DNA of 64,000 nt from Ruania zhangjianzhongii (lineage in GTDB: Bacteria > Actinomycetota > Actinomycetes > Actinomycetales > Beutenbergiaceae). The stretch spans positions 1,054,001 to 1,118,000 of the forward strand of contig NZ_CP042828.1 of assembly GCF_008000995.1 (NCBI RefSeq), read 5' to 3'. A program made the position numbers and the translations under genes. The notes beneath the pieces are model-generated. The model saw only the letters and a list, made by a program, of their open reading frames with translations, was not told where the DNA came from and ran no database searches. Position 1 is the first letter of the stretch, and every line of letters starts with the position of its first letter. Positions 59,725-64,000 of this stretch are shown in pieces.

Positions 59725-60848
59725 GCTTTCGCCGCCAGGTTCGCCCGGATGGAGTGCAGAACCCTGGTGAGGTCGTCATCGGTCAGAGTTGAGCCACTCG
59801 GCAGCGCGATCCCCCGGGTGAAGAGTCCTGCGGCGATGTCTGACCCGAAGAACCGTTTTGAGGCAAAGACTGGCTGAAGGTGCATGGGTTTCCACAAGTG
59901 CCTTGCCTCGATCCCGTCCTCGCTGAGGGACCGGATCAATTCCGTCACGTCGGTAGACCGATCGTCGACAGTGAGCGTGGTGAGCCAACAATTATCGCGC
60001 TCGTCGGCGCCGTCGCTCCCAAGGAACTGCGCAGGTAGCTGAGACAGCTCATGCACGTAGGTTCGGCGGATCGCCCGCCGTCGAGCGATCATCGCATCTA
60101 GTCGGGAGAGCTGGCCGCGCCCCAACGCCGCGAGCAGGTTGGACAACCGGTAGTTGTAGCCGACCTCCTCGTGCTCGTACCACGGCACCGGTTCACGAGC
60201 TTGAGTGGAGAGCTTACGGGCGTGAGCGATCAGATCGCGATCGTTGCTGACGAGCATTCCGCCGCCGGAGGTGGTCATGATCTTGTTGCCGTTGAAGGAC
60301 AGCACGGCAGCGTGACCGAAGGAGCCTGCGGCCCGACCTTGATAGATCGCGCCGAATGCCTCGGCAGCGTCCTCGAGCAACGAGACACCGCGCTCCGCAA
60401 GTGCCGGTTCAATCGTCGAGTAGTCGCAAGTGCGGCCGAACAGATCCACGGTCATCGCGGCCACGACCTCGCGGCCCTCGGCCTGCAGCGTGTCTACTGC
60501 GTCAAGTAGCGGCCCAGGGTCGACGTTGCCGTCCTCAGCCAGGCTGTCCACAAAGACGGGCTCCGCACCGGTGTAGACCACGGCGTTGGCCGAGGCAGCG
60601 AAGGTCATGCTCGGCAGGACCACCACAGTGCCGGGCCGAGCGCCAAGGTGGATCAGCGCCAGGTGCAAGGCCGCAGTGCCGGAGGAGAGGGCCAGTGCGT
60701 GCCTCACGCCGATGCGCTCGGCCACCTCGCGTTCGAACGCGTCCACATGCGGGCCCAGCGGTGCGACCCAGCCGGACCGGATCGCGTCGAGGATGTACTC
60801 CTCCTCCGTCTCGGTGATATCGGGCGTGGAGAGCAGGATGCGGCTCAT
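59721..60848 (-). CDS. DegT/DnrJ/EryC1/StrS aminotransferase (PglE-like)
   Basis: PLP-dependent sugar aminotransferase of 375 aa: LSSGTAALHLALIHLGA near the N-terminus, VVAAMTVDLFGRTCDYSTIE, SLLEDAAEAFGAIYQGR (Asp for the pyridine ring) and the PLP Lys in VLSFNGNKIMTTSGGGMLV, where Gly-Asn-Lys is typical of 4-amino-sugar synthases such as PglE/PerA. It would aminate the 4-keto sugar made by the downstream-numbered dehydratase. Four-base overlaps join it to both neighbours. Confidence 0.93.
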   Translation of the reverse strand: MSRILLSTPDITETEEEYILDAIRSGWVAPLGPHVDAFEREVAERIGVRHALALSSGTAALHLALIHLGARPGTVVVLPSMTFAASANAVVYTGAEPVFVDSLAEDGNVDPGPLLDAVDTLQAEGREVVAAMTVDLFGRTCDYSTIEPALAERGVSLLEDAAEAFGAIYQGRAAGSFGHAAVLSFNGNKIMTTSGGGMLVSNDRDLIAHARKLSTQAREPVPWYEHEEVGYNYRLSNLLAALGRGQLSRLDAMIARRRAIRRTYVHELSQLPAQFLGSDGADERDNCWLTTLTVDDRSTDVTELIRSLSEDGIEARHLWKPMHLQPVFASKRFFGSDIAAGLFTRGIALPSGSTLTDDDLTRVLHSIRANLAAKA

Positions 60849-62641
60849 CGACTACCGGCGCTCTCGCTGGTCGAGCCGAAGGCTGCCAGGAGGGCGAGGT
60901 CCTCTGGGTCGACCGGTGGTACCGAGACGTGACTGATCATCGGGTGCTGCCGCTTCTCTCCGGCTTCGTTCTCGGAAAACAGGATCTCGTGCATCTTCTC
61001 ACCGGTCCGAAGCCCAGTGAACACGATGTCCACCTCTGCCTGGGCGTTGTCGATCAGTCGGCGGGCGACGTCAAGGATGAGTACCGGTTCGCCCATGTCC
61101 AGCACCAGTACCTCTCCGTCGGCGCCGATGGCGCCGGCCTGGATCACCAACTCACACGCCTCCGGGATGGTCATGAAGTAGCGGGTGACCTCGGGATGGG
61201 TGACGGTGACCGGCCCCCCTGCTGCGATCTGAGTGGTAAAGGTGTGCAGCATCGATCCGCGGGAGCCGAGCACATTGCCGAACCGGACGGAGATGTAGGT
61301 ACCGGGGGAGTGGGCCCCGTACCAGGCCGTCAACTGCTCGGCAGTGCGCTTGGTGGTGCCGAGCACACTGGTCGGGCTGGCCGCCTTGTCCGTGGAGATG
61401 TTGACGACCCGGACCGCACCGTGACGCTGGGCAGCCTCGAGCACGTTCAAAGTGCCGAGCACGTTGGTCTTCCAGCCCTCGTTGGGGAAGCGTTCCAGCA
61501 GAGGCAGGTGCTTCAGCGCGGCAGTGTGGAAGACGACGTCGGGCTTGTGCATCGCGAACACCTCGTCGATCACGTCCCGATCGCGGATGTTGGCAAGGAC
61601 GATGTCCTCGCTGTCCAGCAGGCCCTGGCCGTAGATGGACAACTGCACGCTGTGCAGGGCGGACTCGTCCCGGTCGAGCAGGACCAGCTTTCTCGGGCCG
61701 AGCCGATGCAGCTGGCGCGCCAGCTCGGAGCCGATCGAGCCACCGGCGCCGGTGACCAGTACGCAGTGCCCAGTGAGGTAACCAGCGATCTCATCGAGAT
61801 TGGTCTCCACCTGGTGCCTGCCGAGGATGTCTGTGATGTCCACCTCGCGCACATCCTTGAGCTGGACCCGCCCGTTGATGAGCTCGGAGACCGGGGGGAG
61901 CACGAGGAACCGGGCGCCGGCGTTCTCCACGGCGGCTGCCGCATCGTTGATCAGGGCAGTGTCCGCGCGGGTGATCGCCAGGATCACCGTATCGATCTCG
62001 TGCTTCTCGATCAGCTCCGGCAGCTGCCCGCCCTGGCCGAGGACCGGCACCCCGAGTAACCGCAGGTGGCGTTTCGTGGGGCTGTCGTCCACGAGACCGA
62101 TCACGTGGAAGGGGGAGTCCTCGTGCGTGTGGATCAGCCTGAGGAGCTGGTGCCCGGCATCACCGGCACCATAGATGAGGACCCGGTCGGTGCCGGTGAC
62201 GTTGTGGTGCGACTGTCGATACCACAGTCGCCAGGTCAGGCGACCGGCGGCCATCGAGAGCAGCGCGATGGGTGGCGCGAGAATAGCGATTCCGCGGGGC
62301 AGGGCATCCAGTCCCGCGGGCAGAAAAGCGACGGCGAGGCTCGCGCCCACGATCAGCGTGGTCAGTGCGACCGCGGGGACTTCGTCGAAGCTTGCCGTGC
62401 GGTAGCGGCCCTGGTACAGCTTGAGCAGCAGTCCCACCACGAGCTGCAGGAAACACGCGGCCAGCAGGTAGAGCGCGATGGCGTTCCAACGCATCACTTC
62501 GAGCTCGAACGTGTACCGCACCCCGGCCACAGCGACTATGGCGCAGAACCAACTGAAGCAGTCCCAGAGCGCTTTGAGCATCCTTCGCGTCAACGGCCGT
62601 TCGAAAACGGTTCCGCGTTCCTCCGCTGTCACCGTGATCAT
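60845..62641 (-). CDS. Membrane nucleotide-sugar 4,6-dehydratase (PglF/CapD-like)
   Basis: First gene of the left-facing exopolysaccharide operon, 598 aa. Four N-terminal membrane helices (about 25-130), a CoA-binding-like Rossmann domain (VLIYGAGDAGHQLLRLI) and the short-chain dehydrogenase domain with VLVTGAGGSIGSELARQL, FHTAALKHLPLLE and NISTDKAASPTSVLGTTKR. PglF-type enzymes make UDP-4-keto-6-deoxy-HexNAc. The ATG at 62641 has GGGGGAG directly against it; the in-frame GTG at 62632 would be better spaced. A long inverted repeat precedes the gene. Confidence 0.94.
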   Translation of the reverse strand: MITVTAEERGTVFERPLTRRMLKALWDCFSWFCAIVAVAGVRYTFELEVMRWNAIALYLLAACFLQLVVGLLLKLYQGRYRTASFDEVPAVALTTLIVGASLAVAFLPAGLDALPRGIAILAPPIALLSMAAGRLTWRLWYRQSHHNVTGTDRVLIYGAGDAGHQLLRLIHTHEDSPFHVIGLVDDSPTKRHLRLLGVPVLGQGGQLPELIEKHEIDTVILAITRADTALINDAAAAVENAGARFLVLPPVSELINGRVQLKDVREVDITDILGRHQVETNLDEIAGYLTGHCVLVTGAGGSIGSELARQLHRLGPRKLVLLDRDESALHSVQLSIYGQGLLDSEDIVLANIRDRDVIDEVFAMHKPDVVFHTAALKHLPLLERFPNEGWKTNVLGTLNVLEAAQRHGAVRVVNISTDKAASPTSVLGTTKRTAEQLTAWYGAHSPGTYISVRFGNVLGSRGSMLHTFTTQIAAGGPVTVTHPEVTRYFMTIPEACELVIQAGAIGADGEVLVLDMGEPVLILDVARRLIDNAQAEVDIVFTGLRTGEKMHEILFSENEAGEKRQHPMISHVSVPPVDPEDLALLAAFGSTSESAGSR

Positions 62642-62678
62642 CTCCCCCGAGAGAGTCCGTGGTAGCCGTCACGCTAAC

Positions 62679-62778
62679 AACTCCCCGGGATGCTCGCCTG
62701 TTCGCACGTCTGGCCATCGACGCGGACCGGCGCGGGTGGCCGATGGGTGAGGTGAACAGCAGAGCACCCCGGGGAGCT
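62679..62778 (-). promoter_or_regulatory. Extended inverted repeat in leader of exopolysaccharide operon
   Basis: Arms of 25 bases (62679-62703 and 62754-62778) pair at 21 positions. Inside the 50-base loop CCATCG/CGATGG could form a second stem. It lies 38 bases upstream of the first operon gene and about 110 bases after the aldo/keto reductase stop. It may be a structured leader or a distant terminator; I recognise no known riboswitch. Confidence 0.45.
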
Positions 62779-62888
62779 GTGAAGCAGTGAACGCGGCCTG
62801 CCGACTCCGGTGGGTCGTTCAGGGTGGTCGGCTCAGTGCATGACGGTGCCCGGCAGCACCCCTCGGGGGTCTGCGCCTGGGCGCAGCC

Positions 62889-63929
62889 CTACCGAACGAA
62901 GATCTCCTTCAGCGCAGCCACCTGCTCCTCGGTCAGCTCCAGAGTGCCGGCGGCGGCGTTGTCCTCGAGCTGAGCCACGCTGGAGGAGCTCGGGATCTGC
63001 GTGCCCATCCCGTCCAGGGTGAGGATGTAGGCGAGGGTCAGCGTGCTGACCTTGACCTCCCAGTCCCGGGCCAGCTCGCCGAGCTTGCGCACGGCAGCGA
63101 GCTTCTCCTCCGCGATACCGGCGAAGCTGCCCTCGTCGAAGAGCCGGTCGCCCGGGCCCACCTTGTCCGGGTCGAGGTAGCGCTCGGTGAGCAGACCTTG
63201 AGCCAGCGGGGAGTAGGGCACGAAGGAAACGCCCTCGCGGGCGCACAGGTCCAGCACCCCGGGCAGGCTCTCGCCGTTCAGCGGGTCGAACCTGTTCTGC
63301 ACCGCGATCGGCCGGGTCCGGCGGGACAGGGTCTCGCTGACCCGCAGGCACTCGCTCAGCTGCGCGGCGGTGAAGTTGGAGACGGCGAGGTAGCGCACCA
63401 CGCCCTGGCTGACCAGGTCCTCCACAGTCTCCAGGCTCTCCTCCAGCGGCACCTGCTCGTCGAACCGGTGGAACCAGAGCACATCCAGGTAGTCCGTCTG
63501 CAGCCGCTCCAGGGAGGCCTTCACCGACTCGACGATCTGCAGTCGGGACAGCCCCGCGTGGTTCGGCGTCCAGCCGTCCATCCCGCCGTGCGTCTTGGTG
63601 GCCAGCACCACGTCCCGGCGGCGCTCCGGGTGGTCGGCCAGCCAGCGGCCGATCAGCCGCTCGGAGTTACCCGAGGCCGCGTTGTACCGGTTCGCGGTGT
63701 CCCAGAACATCACGCCGAGCTCACAGGCGCGGTCCATGATCTCGGCGGCACCCTCGGGATCGATCCGGGCGCCGTCGCCGGTGTCCGGGAACCCGAACTT
63801 CCAGGTGCCCAGCCCGATCGCGGGGCCCTGCAGGCCACTGCGGCCCAGGTACCGGTAGGGCATCGACTGGTAGTCGTGCGCCTGATAGGTGACGTTGTAC
63901 AGATCGGTATTCGGGGTGAGAGGGTCCAT
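62889..63929 (-). CDS. Aldo/keto reductase (potassium-channel-beta-like group)
   Basis: NADPH-dependent oxidoreductase of 346 aa with the TIM-barrel AKR layout: YRYLGRSGLQGPAIGLGTWK, FWDTANRYNAASGNSERLIG (catalytic Asp and Tyr), VVLATKTHGGMDGW (Lys), DVLWFHRFDEQVPLEES (His) and IPSSSSVAQLEDN for cofactor binding. The ATG at 63929 (MDPLTPN) has AGGA eight bases ahead. Its natural substrate is unknown and it appears independent of the exopolysaccharide genes. Confidence 0.93.
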   Translation of the reverse strand: MDPLTPNTDLYNVTYQAHDYQSMPYRYLGRSGLQGPAIGLGTWKFGFPDTGDGARIDPEGAAEIMDRACELGVMFWDTANRYNAASGNSERLIGRWLADHPERRRDVVLATKTHGGMDGWTPNHAGLSRLQIVESVKASLERLQTDYLDVLWFHRFDEQVPLEESLETVEDLVSQGVVRYLAVSNFTAAQLSECLRVSETLSRRTRPIAVQNRFDPLNGESLPGVLDLCAREGVSFVPYSPLAQGLLTERYLDPDKVGPGDRLFDEGSFAGIAEEKLAAVRKLGELARDWEVKVSTLTLAYILTLDGMGTQIPSSSSVAQLEDNAAAGTLELTEEQVAALKEIFVR

Positions 63930-64000
63930 GTCTCGATCCTGGCACACCAGAGAGCGGTTGCTCAGCCGGTAGCCACCGGCCGGACGGCGGCGATCCGGTG

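Overview
The window is high-GC chromosomal DNA with many GTG starts, ATGA/GTGA gene overlaps, short leaders, actinobacterial-type two-component, PspA, LCP and XPB genes, and sugar importers of the actinobacterial kind. It looks like an actinobacterium, probably of the order Micrococcales. The order is an inference from gene style, not from a marker gene. No rRNA, tRNA or CRISPR array was found.

Layout. (1) 1-2178: a sensor kinase/response regulator pair; the kinase runs off the left edge. (2) 2287-13203: a leftward polysaccharide-utilisation operon. It holds a CUT1 binding protein and two permeases (no ATPase), two paralogous GH43 lipoproteins, a LacI regulator, a large multidomain GH43 and a GH2 enzyme, with an operator-like dyad before the first gene. 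(3) 13519-21647: mixed housekeeping genes (NYN protein, PspA plus a TPM-domain protein, a glutamine amidotransferase, an alpha/beta hydrolase, a GIN-domain lipoprotein, a membrane protein and a TetR regulator). (4) 21690-32992: a ten-gene leftward catabolic operon with a CUT2 importer, a cytoplasmic glycoside-hydrolase-like protein of unclear activity, RidA, an aldose-epimerase-like protein, a frameshifted Gfo/Idh oxidoreductase, an M20 hydrolase, a class V aminotransferase and an amidohydrolase. A perfect 9+2+9 palindrome lies upstream and a CGNR-type regulator is divergent. This is the best candidate in the window for an undescribed pathway. (5) 33912-36650: a broken PIN toxin gene, an XPB helicase and a small toxin/antitoxin-like pair. 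(6) 36855-41197: a second CUT2 importer followed by two tandem YjbR-like genes. (7) 41331-43975: guanine deaminase, then a divergent TetR/reductase pair with two dyads sharing GAGT-N6-ACTC. (8) 43988-45296: a graveyard of gene fragments, including a decayed 3' piece of the guanine deaminase gene. (9) 45374-62641: envelope and exopolysaccharide genes, split by an IS110-family element. (10) 62889-63929: an aldo/keto reductase.

How the genes work together. In region 2, GH43/GH2 enzymes would trim a plant-type polysaccharide and the importer would take up the products, with LacI sensing them. In region 4, an imported glycoside, probably carrying amino or acylamino groups, would be opened in the cytoplasm and processed by oxidoreductase, epimerase, deacylase, aminotransferase and RidA activities. 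In region 9, PglF/E/D/C-like enzymes would make a diacetamido-trideoxy-sugar (bacillosamine-type) on undecaprenyl phosphate. Glycosyltransferases extend it, a C5-epimerase-like protein may act on uronic residues, Wzx/Wzy-like proteins flip and polymerise, and a BY-kinase, a low-molecular-weight phosphatase and an LCP ligase control and attach the polymer. The IS110 element sits exactly between kinase and phosphatase genes.
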